A stretch of 11,588 bases of DNA from an uncultured Aeromonadales bacterium (GTDB lineage Bacteria > Pseudomonadota > Gammaproteobacteria > Enterobacterales > Succinivibrionaceae): contig CADBNP010000090.1 of assembly GCA_902796095.1 (NCBI GenBank), forward strand, positions 1 through 11,588, written 5' to 3'. This document shows, piece by piece, positions 1 to 6,252 of the stretch (its first letter is position 1; each line of letters begins with the position of its first letter). The translations under genes and the position numbers were made by a program. The notes beneath the pieces were generated by a model, which did not search any database, had not been told where the DNA came from, and was given only the letters and a program-made list of their open reading frames with translations.

Positions 1-246
1 CATTTCGGACAGAAGAGTTTTATGGTTGCCGGTACAGGTTTCAATGCCTATGGTGAACTGAAAAAACTGACTGAAGATCATCATCCTGCTGTTTCCTCCG
101 ATATGCTTCCGGATGCCGTGGATATTCCTGAACTTGCCATGAGGCACATGGGTGAGGCTGATGAACCGGAAAATATCATTCCTGCATATCTCAGAAATGA
201 TGTTACATGGAAAAAGGTGGGAGAGCAGCAGAAGAGCAGGGGCTAG
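1..246 (+). CDS. tsaB: TsaB, tRNA t6A threonylcarbamoyltransferase partner, C-terminal fragment
   Basis: This is the last 81 residues of a frame open from the left edge of the window, so the start is missing. The ending contains PAYLRNDVTWKK, closely matching the PVYLRNNVAWKK end of E. coli TsaB (YeaZ). The upstream GTGFNAYGEL corresponds to the GTGWQAW segment of the same protein. TsaB is the inactive-paralogue partner that holds TsaD in the complex with TsaE. That complex transfers the threonylcarbamoyl group to A37 of tRNAs reading ANN codons, in the cytoplasm. About one third of the protein is present (E. coli TsaB has about 231 residues). The gene is followed by two hairpins and faces the convergent DUF4124 gene. 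Identification by remembered family sequence; no odd features in the visible part. Confidence 0.9.
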   Translation, partial: HFGQKSFMVAGTGFNAYGELKKLTEDHHPAVSSDMLPDAVDIPELAMRHMGEADEPENIIPAYLRNDVTWKKVGEQQKSRG

Positions 247-313
247 ATTCGTATGCGGATCATTGTCTGAAAACAGTATCAGCCGTAATTTTCCCGACGG
301 TATGCTGATAAAA

Positions 314-348
314 CGTATTAGGTCTAAAATCATGATTTTACTAATACG
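314..348 (-). terminator. Hairpin with U-tract on the minus strand, likely second terminator of the DUF4124 gene
   Basis: Outer arms CGTATTAG (314-321) and CTAATACG (341-348) pair perfectly. Inside, 325-340 is a perfect 16-base palindrome (TAAAATCATGATTTTA), with a 3-base bulge at 322-324. Read on the minus strand the stem is followed at once by TTTTATC, as an intrinsic terminator needs. On the plus strand it is followed by ATAAAAC, so it should not work well for tsaB. The stem is AT-rich. Confidence 0.5.
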
Positions 349-356
349 ATAAAACT

Positions 357-388
357 ACAGCCGGCTTTGTCAGAAAACCGGCTGTTTC
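357..388. terminator. Bidirectional terminator between tsaB and the convergent DUF4124 gene
   Basis: Arms ACAGCCGG (357-364) and CCGGCTGT (378-385) are perfectly complementary. After one mismatch the stem continues with TTT/AAA around a short GTCAG loop. The plus strand continues with TTTC. The minus strand continues with AGTTTTATC, a better U-tract. Position between two convergent stop codons fits a shared terminator. Confidence 0.7.
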
Positions 389-414
389 AGTGTGAAATTC
401 TGCTCCTGATGACT

Positions 415-927
415 TTAGTTCTTTTTGTCACCGGAATCACCAGTACAATCGTCTTCTGTCGGCAGCTGGCTTACATCAGCCATTTTTACCTTCAGTGCCT
501 CGGCATAGCACTTCTCCTTCTTTGGACGGGCCTGGGAAGGTTTGAGATTCTGTACGGATATATCACATTTGTTGAGGTTGGCTATATATGTATCCTCAAT
601 TTTACGGCGGTAGTATCTGATCTTTTCGTTATGAAGATCCTTACAACCGCGAATAATTTCCTCCTCGTTTTTGGCATTCTTTTTCTCTGCCAGCTTCTTC
701 TTCTCTTCCTTGATCTTCTGAAGCATTACCAGTTCACTTGGAGAAAAAACCGTGTCTATCATGTTGACGTTTGCAGTTGCATCATCTCTGGGAGGATGCT
801 GCGAGTAGTGTGTAACTCCCTTACTGTCAACCCAGCTGTATACCTGGGCTGAATTTACGGCCCCAGCGGACAGCACAACAGCTACGAGTGTCAAGCTGTA
901 CAATATTACTTTTTTAAACTTGAACAT
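415..927 (-). CDS. Exported DUF4124 domain protein of unknown function
   Basis: A 170-residue protein. Residues 1-27 form a signal peptide: KFKK, a hydrophobic stretch at about 8-23, and a likely cut after NSA. The mature part starts with QVYSWVDSKGVTHYS and a nearby PP, the DUF4124 signature common in proteobacterial envelope proteins. The role of this domain is not established. Residues about 62-92 are rich in K, E and A and probably form a coiled coil. The mature part has four cysteines (C95, C121, C140, C161), an even number that would suit two disulfides in the periplasm. The ATG is preceded on the minus strand by GGAAGG about 8 bases away. The next gene upstream on the same strand is 231 bp away, so it is probably transcribed alone, with the two hairpins downstream as terminators. 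Gene reality is well supported; the function is not. Confidence 0.85.
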   Translation of the reverse strand: MFKFKKVILYSLTLVAVVLSAGAVNSAQVYSWVDSKGVTHYSQHPPRDDATANVNMIDTVFSPSELVMLQKIKEEKKKLAEKKNAKNEEEIIRGCKDLHNEKIRYYRRKIEDTYIANLNKCDISVQNLKPSQARPKKEKCYAEALKVKMADVSQLPTEDDCTGDSGDKKN

Positions 928-967
928 TCAAATGACCTTCCCTGGTTTTTGCAAATCCTGTTTTATG

Positions 968-996
968 ATTATATACATTCTGAAAATAGATTTTTA
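968..996 (-). promoter_or_regulatory. Possible promoter of the DUF4124 gene
   Basis: On the minus strand a perfect TATAAT (973-968) lies about 40 bases before the DUF4124 start, in an AT-rich stretch. The hexamer 17 bases upstream (TAAAAA, 996-991) is a poor -35, and TTGATA at about 1006-1001 is too far away. The call rests on the -10 alone. Confidence 0.35.
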
Positions 997-1019
997 TACA
1001 TATATCAACGGATGAACAA

Positions 1020-1105
1020 AAAAACAGGACTTAGATCATGTTTACAGGAATTACGATGCTTCAAATCAGGAATTACGATGTTTCAAATGTTGCCTTCCTG
1101 TTTTT
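1020..1105. repeat. Two 22-bp tandem repeats enclosed by a 10-bp inverted repeat
   Basis: 1045-1066 and 1067-1088 are head-to-tail copies of a 22-bp unit (CAGGAATTACGATG, then C or T, then TTCAAAT) that differ at one base only. A degenerate third copy may precede them from 1025 (CAGGACTTAGATCATG). The pair is framed by AAAAACAGGA (1020-1029) and TCCTGTTTTT (1096-1105), which are perfectly complementary. On the minus strand the distal arm ends in a run of seven T, so the whole could be a long-loop terminator of the phosphatase gene. The repeats could equally be a tandem operator for the DUF4124 gene. This is the main content of the 928-1158 gap; I see no gene in it. Confidence 0.7.
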
Positions 1106-1158
1106 ACCGCAGGTTTAAAGCGGAAAGTTTTATCATGTCGAGAAGGTGATAATGATCG

Positions 1159-1830
1159 TTACTCTGTTTGGGCGTAACTGACCGATATCGGTTCGAGCAC
1201 CGCGAAATTCTTTTTCAGAACACCGTCCCTTAGTGAGTACTGGCAGTTGATAACAATTCCGGACAGATAATTAAGATCCCAGTCGAGCCACAGCCTGTTG
1301 CTCTTCATGTTTACACCCATGAGGAAGGAAAATATCATTTTGATGACGCCGCAGTGGGTAACGGCAATCACGTTCTGGCGTCTGTTAATAAGATCCTCCA
1401 GAACTCTGCAGGCTCGGTGACGCAGTTTTGATATCGGTTCCGCTCCTTTAATTTTCGCATATGCCGGACGGGTCATGGCTGTTTTCAGAATTTTTTTCTG
1501 TCTTTTCGTGTAATCCCCAAACGGAAGCCCGTCCAGTTCCCCGAGATATATTTCCTGCAGATCTGATATTATTTCAATCTCATTTCCGCTGCCGATCACC
1601 TGCCTGAAGATTTCAGCTGTCTTTCTGCATCTCGTAAGAGGAGATGAACAGATTCTGAAATTTTCGAGATTTCTTCCTGCTGCAAAATTTTTAAAATCAT
1701 CTGTATTAGGCGTGAATATATCGACATCAGTTCTTCCGTATATGCAGGGCATGCATGACGGTTTCGCATGTCTGATTAGATAAATCGAATATTCTGTGAT
1801 ATTGTTTGTATCTGATTCTGAATTTGACAT
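1159..1830 (-). CDS. Histidine phosphatase superfamily protein, CobC/GpmB-like
   Basis: A 223-residue cytoplasmic protein of the branch-1 histidine phosphatase family. All catalytic elements are visible. LIRHAKP carries R20 and the phosphorylated H21. R67 lies in SSPLTRCRKTAE. The proton donor E93 lies in LQEIYLGELDG. The second histidine, H159, lies in VTHCGVIK. The YGRTDVDI segment after the RHA motif resembles alpha-ribazole phosphatases (CobC) and GpmB-type enzymes. No cobalamin gene is nearby, so the substrate cannot be named. The start chosen gives about 14 residues before the first strand. Its Shine-Dalgarno is poor (AGAGA about 10 bases upstream), so the true start is slightly uncertain. 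It is divergent from the diguanylate cyclase gene and 231 bp upstream of the DUF4124 gene. Confidence 0.88.
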   Translation of the reverse strand: MSNSESDTNNITEYSIYLIRHAKPSCMPCIYGRTDVDIFTPNTDDFKNFAAGRNLENFRICSSPLTRCRKTAEIFRQVIGSGNEIEIISDLQEIYLGELDGLPFGDYTKRQKKILKTAMTRPAYAKIKGAEPISKLRHRACRVLEDLINRRQNVIAVTHCGVIKMIFSFLMGVNMKSNRLWLDWDLNYLSGIVINCQYSLRDGVLKKNFAVLEPISVSYAQTE

Positions 1831-1883
1831 CTCTGAGTTTCTCTTTTAGACCTTTTTATCAGCGTTGAAACATTTTGTTTGAC

Positions 1884-1965
1884 GGCGGATATTATGCCGC
1901 CATTTACTGATTGAACGGCAGATCTGCAATATTCTGTGCCTGTTAAGTTCCGGCAGCAGAATATT
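1884..1965. other. Cluster of dyads in the divergent phosphatase/cyclase spacer
   Basis: Three inverted repeats lie in an 82-base stretch. GGCGG/CCGCC (1884-1888 and 1897-1901) has an 8-base AT loop. GCAGATCTGC (1918-1927) is a perfect palindrome. Directly abutting it, AATATTCTG-TGCC (1928-1940) pairs with GGCA-g-CAGAATATT (1952-1965), a 13-bp stem with a single bulged base and an 11-base loop. No U-tract follows on either strand, so these are not simple terminators. They may be operator sites or part of the phosphatase mRNA leader. I see no other content in 1831-2160; the open frame there on the minus strand does not look like a protein. Confidence 0.55.
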
Positions 1966-2160
1966 ACGGTCATGAATTTCCCGCAAGTCATTCTACCAGT
2001 TTTGTTTTTTAGTGGGTAAAGGATTTGATGTTCATATGAAGACCTTATCCGTGACATACACTTGTGTTTTGAAATCGGGGAATTATCGGCAGTCTGAAAA
2101 AAGCTACAGTTTAGGTTCAATCTATTTTTATGATCTCTGTTGTAAGTCAGTTCCGCTTTG

Positions 2161-2190
2161 TTGATATTTCATTTCTCACTTTGCTATACT
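2161..2190 (+). promoter_or_regulatory. Sigma-70 promoter with extended -10 for the diguanylate cyclase gene
   Basis: TTGATA (2161-2166) is followed after 18 bases by TATACT (2185-2190). TG at 2182-2183 sits one base before the -10, giving an extended -10 element. Transcription would start near 2197, leaving a leader of about 57 bases before the GTG start at 2254. GAGGA at 2242-2246 is the ribosome binding site. Confidence 0.7.
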
Positions 2191-2253
2191 GAAACCGTCT
2201 GTATTAATGTCACAGGTAAAAGCTTCGTTCACAAGTGAGCTGAGGACGTAAAA

Positions 2254-5200
2254 GTGGCTTCGGTTATTTCTGATATCCTGTCCAAATATTATAAGAATTT
2301 TCTTGCCGCCGGCACCGGCGACTGTTTTTTTTTGACTGTTGACGATCAATCAGCCTTTACCACCTGTGCAGACTCCTTCTGTCAGGAAAATAATTTCAAA
2401 CACGTTGTCAAACTGCAGCTCACATCAGAAGATACAATAGCTCCTCTGAATATGGTTTCGTCTATTTTTATGGCGCTTGCCAGGGAAATAGATCCTAATC
2501 ATCCGGAAAATGTAATATCCAATCTGGCTCTGCTGAATCCTGAGCGCAAGCCTATTGTGGATTTTATTACCACAGGCAGATTGGAGGATCTGACGTTTCC
2601 TCTTCCTGATGATATTACCTATTACGGACAGCTCTATACCCGTGTGTTTGGCGAGCTTCTTAATGAACTAACAAAGGGCAATGAGCCTTTTCTGATTTTT
2701 ATTGCCAATTTTCAGTATGCGACTCAGGCTATTCTGCAGTTTTTTTCAAGTTTTGCTCATCAGAAAAAGCATTCCGGCCGTTTTCTGATTTTCTGCTCCT
2801 TTGCACCGGTAGAACGCGGTCAGCACACAGATGTGGATGACTGCTGGGCGAAGTGGATGTGGGACATGGAGTGTCGGGGCAAGATAGTTCATGTGCGAAA
2901 CCGTCTTAACCGTACAACCAAAATTCACTGGCCGACACCGTCCGGTGAATATCCCGGCAACGGAATTAATGAGCGTCTGGATCTGGCACAGCATCTCATA
3001 AATCTCCTGTGCTTCAGGGAGGCTCACGGGATCCTCTCCGCCATGTATTCCAAATCATTTCAGAGTATGTCGCTGCAGTTTAAGATCAGACTGACTCTTC
3101 TGCTGGGCAGAACACAGCTTTTTTCCGGAATGCATGAGGATGCTCTTGTAACTTTTGATCGTCTCAATGATCTGGGGCAGTCCCATAATGACGAGAGAAC
3201 CCTCTGTCTTTCAAATCTTGAACTTGCCTACACGAACATCTTCCGCGGAGATTTCAAGTCAGCCAACCGGTATATCACCTACAGCCTGAAGTTTGCCCAG
3301 AATTTTGCATCTGAAAATATTGCCCTCAGAACCCGTTTCTGCGAGTTTTTCATTTGCGACTGTGCCGCTGTTGCCTTTCCGTTTCATCGTATAAAAATGC
3401 TGATTGATGATCTGAGAGTGGCCGGAATGCTGAGGGAAATGGTTTATGTAATGGCAAGAACCTATTCCCAGGAGCCGTTTAATCAGGGAATTCTGACCAA
3501 TAAAATGTGCATCAGCTATGTTGACGATGCGATAGAGATTGCTCAGAAGGAGAATCTTCCTCTTGAGGAGGCCGCCGCCCATCATGCAAGAGGAGTCATA
3601 AGTGTAAAGCTTGGAGAGATTGGCGAGGCCATAACGTATTTTCAGATGAGTGACAAAATACGCTCCCGTCTCAATATTCCATCAGAACTGGCAAAGATTA
3701 AAAACGGAATCGGTTATCTCTACCTTCTCAAGGAGGATTTCACCAATGCTCTGAAGTACTTCGTCGATGCCATGAGAACTGTAATTAATCTGAGTGACGT
3801 CTCAGAGATTTCAAGTACTCTTTACAATCTGGCATGGGGTTATTTTCTGATTGGAGAGAATGAGGGAACTCTGAAGGTTCTCAACACTCTGTGGGAAATA
3901 CTGAAAATAAAGGATACAAAGTACTTCCCGTTCAAGAATATTCATGATGTGTTTCTTCTGCAGGGATATGCATATTTCTGTCAGGGACATATTGTTCATG
4001 CAGCAAGGGCGGTGCAGAACAGTCTTAATCTGGACATAGATGTGTCTGATCAGGGCAGTTTCATGCGTCCTCTGCTTCAGGCTATGATTGCCCAGGTTCA
4101 TCACGAGCACAACCGTTCTTATGAATTTATAAATGAAGCCAGACTTGCGTGGAGCAAGAATCAGAGTCAGCTCAGTCCTCTGCATGAAATGCTGTTTTAT
4201 TCATGTCTGATATACATCTACCGAGGCTGGGGCGATTATCAGCTGGCGTATACCGCTCTCAAACGCGGCGTGTGGCTGTGTAAAAAAAATGATTATAAGC
4301 TGCACGGTTATAAGAAACTCAGAATGAGCTGGAACAGGAGAGCCGTGCTTCTGGATATCAATGTTGAAATTCCGTATTCCGAGCTTAAGCAGATCCTTTA
4401 TATGATCCAGCAGGAACAGACCATGGCAGATCTCTGGAAGCAGGTGTGCGGCATGAAGTTATGCTCGATCCTCCAGAAGCTGACCAGCACCTCCGATGAT
4501 CTTTCGTATATTTCCTCGGAAACTCTTCGACTTCTGTGCATGCATTACAATGTGCAGGGCGGATTTGTCTATCTTGTAACAGGCAAGCGTTCAAAGAATG
4601 AGATGATTGCCTCCTACAGCCAGCTGAAGAATTTTATTTTCTCATACGAAAAGTTTGAAAAGTTCATAAAAACCCACGGACATTCCGAGCAGAATATCTA
4701 TTCAAAGGTTGAAATAGGCAACAATACCCTGTTTTCCTCCGTAATACTCCTTCCGCTCAAGGATGCGGGACAGATTATCGGTCATATAGTTCTGACGACC
4801 TATATCGGCGATTTTGTAACTGATGCCGAGGAGATGGAAACCTTTAAGTTTATTGCCAATCAGCTGGCAAGCAAGATAGTCAATTTAAGACAGAGAGAAC
4901 AGCTTGTCATTCTGAGCACCAGGGATCAGCTTACAGGACTTAAAAACCGTCAGTACTTTACCCAGGCTCTCAAGGGCATAAAAAAGGAGAAAAACTGCTG
5001 CCTTGCTTTTATTGATCTTGATAATTTCAAGCATTATAACGATACCTTCGGTCATGAGGTTGGTGACAAACTTCTGATCTGGTTTTCCGAGATCCTCAAC
5101 AGGATTGAATCTGATCGCTGTCAGGTATGCCGCTGGGGCGGTGATGAATTTGTTGTTCTTTTCACTGATACATGTCATGAGGATGCTCTCGGAGACATGG

Positions 5201-5463
5201 TGAGGATCAAGGAGGAACTGAGGGATAAGAACGGATTTGTTTATGAACTTCAGAGATTTCTGAGACGTCAGATTACTCTTGATCCTTCGAACTATCTCGA
5301 TTTTTCTGCCGGTCTCTGCTATGCTGAAAATGCCACTGATTCCATTGATGATGAAACAATGCTTCAGATAGCGGACAGTACGCTTTACGAAGTGAAGCGT
5401 TCAGGCAAGGCTCAGATAGTTTCAGCCAAATACAGGATCGACGGAGGCAATGCGAGAGTGTAG
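2254..5463 (+). CDS. Diguanylate cyclase with STAND-like head, TPR array, GAF and GGDEF domains
   Basis: A 1069-residue protein with no signal peptide or membrane segment, so a cytoplasmic sensor. The start is GTG with GAGG 8 bases upstream. Residues 1-230 look like the ATPase head of STAND regulators such as MalT: a strand at CFFLTVD (24-30) sits where a P-loop is expected, and FLIFIANFQYA (146-155) sits where Walker B is expected. No GxxxxGKT is present and the Walker B acidic residue is replaced, so it probably does not hydrolyse ATP. Residues about 240-720 are TPR helical repeats, clearest at 438-545. Residues about 735-885 look like a GAF domain. The GGDEF domain (888-1060) begins with DQLTGLKNR, has the metal-site FIDLDNFK (D921) and an intact GGDEF at 962-966, so it should make c-di-GMP from two GTP. 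The inhibitory RxxD site is absent (SDRC at 953-956). The signal sensed is unknown. Confidence 0.92.
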   Translation: MASVISDILSKYYKNFLAAGTGDCFFLTVDDQSAFTTCADSFCQENNFKHVVKLQLTSEDTIAPLNMVSSIFMALAREIDPNHPENVISNLALLNPERKPIVDFITTGRLEDLTFPLPDDITYYGQLYTRVFGELLNELTKGNEPFLIFIANFQYATQAILQFFSSFAHQKKHSGRFLIFCSFAPVERGQHTDVDDCWAKWMWDMECRGKIVHVRNRLNRTTKIHWPTPSGEYPGNGINERLDLAQHLINLLCFREAHGILSAMYSKSFQSMSLQFKIRLTLLLGRTQLFSGMHEDALVTFDRLNDLGQSHNDERTLCLSNLELAYTNIFRGDFKSANRYITYSLKFAQNFASENIALRTRFCEFFICDCAAVAFPFHRIKMLIDDLRVAGMLREMVYVMARTYSQEPFNQGILTNKMCISYVDDAIEIAQKENLPLEEAAAHHARGVISVKLGEIGEAITYFQMSDKIRSRLNIPSELAKIKNGIGYLYLLKEDFTNALKYFVDAMRTVINLSDVSEISSTLYNLAWGYFLIGENEGTLKVLNTLWEILKIKDTKYFPFKNIHDVFLLQGYAYFCQGHIVHAARAVQNSLNLDIDVSDQGSFMRPLLQAMIAQVHHEHNRSYEFINEARLAWSKNQSQLSPLHEMLFYSCLIYIYRGWGDYQLAYTALKRGVWLCKKNDYKLHGYKKLRMSWNRRAVLLDINVEIPYSELKQILYMIQQEQTMADLWKQVCGMKLCSILQKLTSTSDDLSYISSETLRLLCMHYNVQGGFVYLVTGKRSKNEMIASYSQLKNFIFSYEKFEKFIKTHGHSEQNIYSKVEIGNNTLFSSVILLPLKDAGQIIGHIVLTTYIGDFVTDAEEMETFKFIANQLASKIVNLRQREQLVILSTRDQLTGLKNRQYFTQALKGIKKEKNCCLAFIDLDNFKHYNDTFGHEVGDKLLIWFSEILNRIESDRCQVCRWGGDEFVVLFTDTCHEDALGDMVRIKEELRDKNGFVYELQRFLRRQITLDPSNYLDFSAGLCYAENATDSIDDETMLQIADSTLYEVKRSGKAQIVSAKYRIDGGNARV
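2307..2333 (+). terminator. Intragenic terminator-like hairpin and T9 run inside the cyclase gene
   Basis: CGCCGG (2307-2312) and CCGGCG (2315-2320) form a GC-only stem (five pairs with a 4-base loop is more realistic). After ACTG comes a run of nine T (2325-2333). This lies at codons 18-27 of the diguanylate cyclase. The four spacer bases make it a weaker terminator than usual. Translating ribosomes would probably suppress it. Confidence 0.3.
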
Positions 5464-5478
5464 ACATGCGAAATGTCT
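5462..5478 (+). other. Small hairpin overlapping the cyclase stop codon
   Basis: AGACAT (5462-5467) and ATGTCT (5473-5478) pair perfectly around GCGAA. The stem starts in the TAG stop codon. Only GTATTTAAAC follows, so by itself it is a poor terminator. It is the first of three dyads in the 97-base spacer before rbr. Confidence 0.4.
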
Positions 5479-5499
5479 GTATTTAAACTGCAGACCTGT

Positions 5500-5514
5500 T
5501 GTGAACAGTTCACA
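5500..5514. promoter_or_regulatory. 7-1-7 inverted repeat upstream of rbr, possible repressor box
   Basis: TGTGAAC-A-GTTCACA is a perfect 7-1-7 palindrome located 46 bases before the rubrerythrin start. Fur-family boxes, including the PerR box, have the 7-1-7 geometry, and PerR controls rubrerythrin in several anaerobes. The bases do not match the AT-rich PerR or Fur consensus, so only the geometry and position are suggestive. TTGTGA (5499-5504) and GCTAAT (5522-5527), 17 bases apart, could be a weak promoter overlapped by this box. Confidence 0.4.
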
Positions 5515-5540
5515 GGATTCAGCTAATCCTGTGTATTTTG
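5511..5540 (+). terminator. Terminator of the cyclase gene, or attenuator in the rbr leader
   Basis: CACAGGATT (5511-5519) pairs perfectly with AATCCTGTG (5525-5533) over a 5-base loop, and TATTTTG follows. The hairpin ends about 15 bases before the rbr ribosome binding site. Its left arm shares CACA (5511-5514) with the 7-1-7 dyad, so in RNA the two structures exclude each other. Confidence 0.55.
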
Positions 5541-5560
5541 ATAAATAAGAGGAAAATTAT

Positions 5561-6136
5561 ATGGCTTCATTAAAAGGAACAAAAACAGAAAAGAACCTGC
5601 TGACAGCTTTTGCCGGTGAGTCTCAGGCAAGAAACCGCTACACATTTTTTGCTTCAGCAGCCAAGAAGGAAGGTCTGGTTCAGATTTCAAAGATTTTTGA
5701 GGAGACTGCCGAACAGGAGAAGGAGCACGCCAAACGCTTTTTTAAATTTCTCGAGGGAGGATGTGTTGAGATCACGGCATCATTTCCGGCCGGTGTTGTA
5801 GGAACAACTCTTGATAATCTCAGGGCTGCCGCTTCAGGAGAAGACGAGGAGTGGAGCAGTGCATATCCTGAATTCGCCCGCATTGCGAGGGAGGAGGGCT
5901 TTGATGAGGTTGCTGCCGTTTTTGAAAATGTTTCTGTAGCTGAGAAGCAGCATGCAAAAAGATATCACGCACTTTATGACAATCTCATGGCTGGCAGGGT
6001 GTTTAAAAAGGATCAGGTTGTTATCTGGCGCTGCCTTAACTGCGGATATATTCATGAAGGTACCGAAGCTCCTGAAAAATGTCCTGCATGTGCTCATCCT
6101 CAGGCTTATTTTGAGGTGCTCGGAGAAAACTGGTAG
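5561..6136 (+). CDS. rbr: Rubrerythrin, peroxide-reducing diiron/rubredoxin protein
   Basis: A 191-residue cytoplasmic protein of normal length for two-domain rubrerythrins. The N-terminal four-helix bundle (1-145) has the diiron ligands in the expected pattern: E20 in AFAGESQARNRY, E53 and H56 in EQEKEHAKRF, E94 and E97, then E128 and H131 in AEKQHAKRY. The C-terminal rubredoxin domain has C158xxC161 and C174xxC177 for the single iron. The protein reduces hydrogen peroxide to water, taking electrons through its rubredoxin iron, and is a typical oxidative-stress defence of anaerobes. The ATG is preceded by AGAGG with 8 bases spacing. It lies 97 bases after the cyclase gene, with a terminator-like hairpin between them, so it probably has its own promoter, possibly under the 7-1-7 dyad. 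Identification is secure. Confidence 0.97.
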   Translation: MASLKGTKTEKNLLTAFAGESQARNRYTFFASAAKKEGLVQISKIFEETAEQEKEHAKRFFKFLEGGCVEITASFPAGVVGTTLDNLRAAASGEDEEWSSAYPEFARIAREEGFDEVAAVFENVSVAEKQHAKRYHALYDNLMAGRVFKKDQVVIWRCLNCGYIHEGTEAPEKCPACAHPQAYFEVLGENW

Positions 6137-6180
6137 TAATTCCGCTGACACTTTTTCTGACTGTTAAAAAGTCAGGTCCT

Positions 6181-6252
6181 GACCGGCTCTGTCTTGTCAT
6201 TGCAGCAGAAGATGAACTGTTGGTAATTTGACAGAGGCAGCCGGTTCTTTTT
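6181..6252 (+). terminator. Long branched hairpin with U-tract after rbr
   Basis: GACCGGCT (6181-6188) pairs with AGCCGGTT (6239-6246, one G-U pair). CTGTC (6189-6193) continues with GACAG (6230-6234), leaving a 4-base bulge. Inside, CAGCAG (6203-6208) can pair with CTGTTG (6217-6222). TCTTTTT follows the outer stem, as in an intrinsic terminator. Just before it are a weaker hairpin (ACTTTTT 6150-6156 with AAAAAGT 6166-6172) and a 6-1-6 palindrome (6171-6183). It most likely ends the rbr transcript; its size also permits a small RNA. In the remaining stretch, 6253-6470, I see only the short palindromes TCTGTACAGA (6436-6445) and ACATT/AATGT (6445-6458), and no convincing gene or promoter. Confidence 0.6.

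Noticed and set aside
367..852. 161-residue plus-strand frame rich in leucine and phenylalanine, like a membrane protein
   Set aside because: It is the reverse reading of the lysine- and glutamate-rich DUF4124 gene, which gives false hydrophobic stretches. It also starts inside the terminator.
1159..1830. Assigning cobC (alpha-ribazole phosphatase) as gene symbol
   Set aside because: The motif around YGRTDVDI is suggestive, but the superfamily is broad and no cobalamin gene is in view.
1776..2120. 114-residue open frame on the minus strand
   Set aside because: It overlaps the phosphatase start, is rich in cysteine, arginine and serine with no recognisable domain, has no clear ribosome binding site, and covers the dyad cluster.
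4282..4289. A8 run in the cyclase gene as a second slippage site
   Set aside because: Lysine codons often give such runs, it is shorter than the T9 run, and no structure accompanies it.
5500..5514. CRP-type site (TGTGA...TCACA)
   Set aside because: The half sites are separated by 5 bases; CRP sites need 6. The 7-1-7 reading fits the symmetry better.
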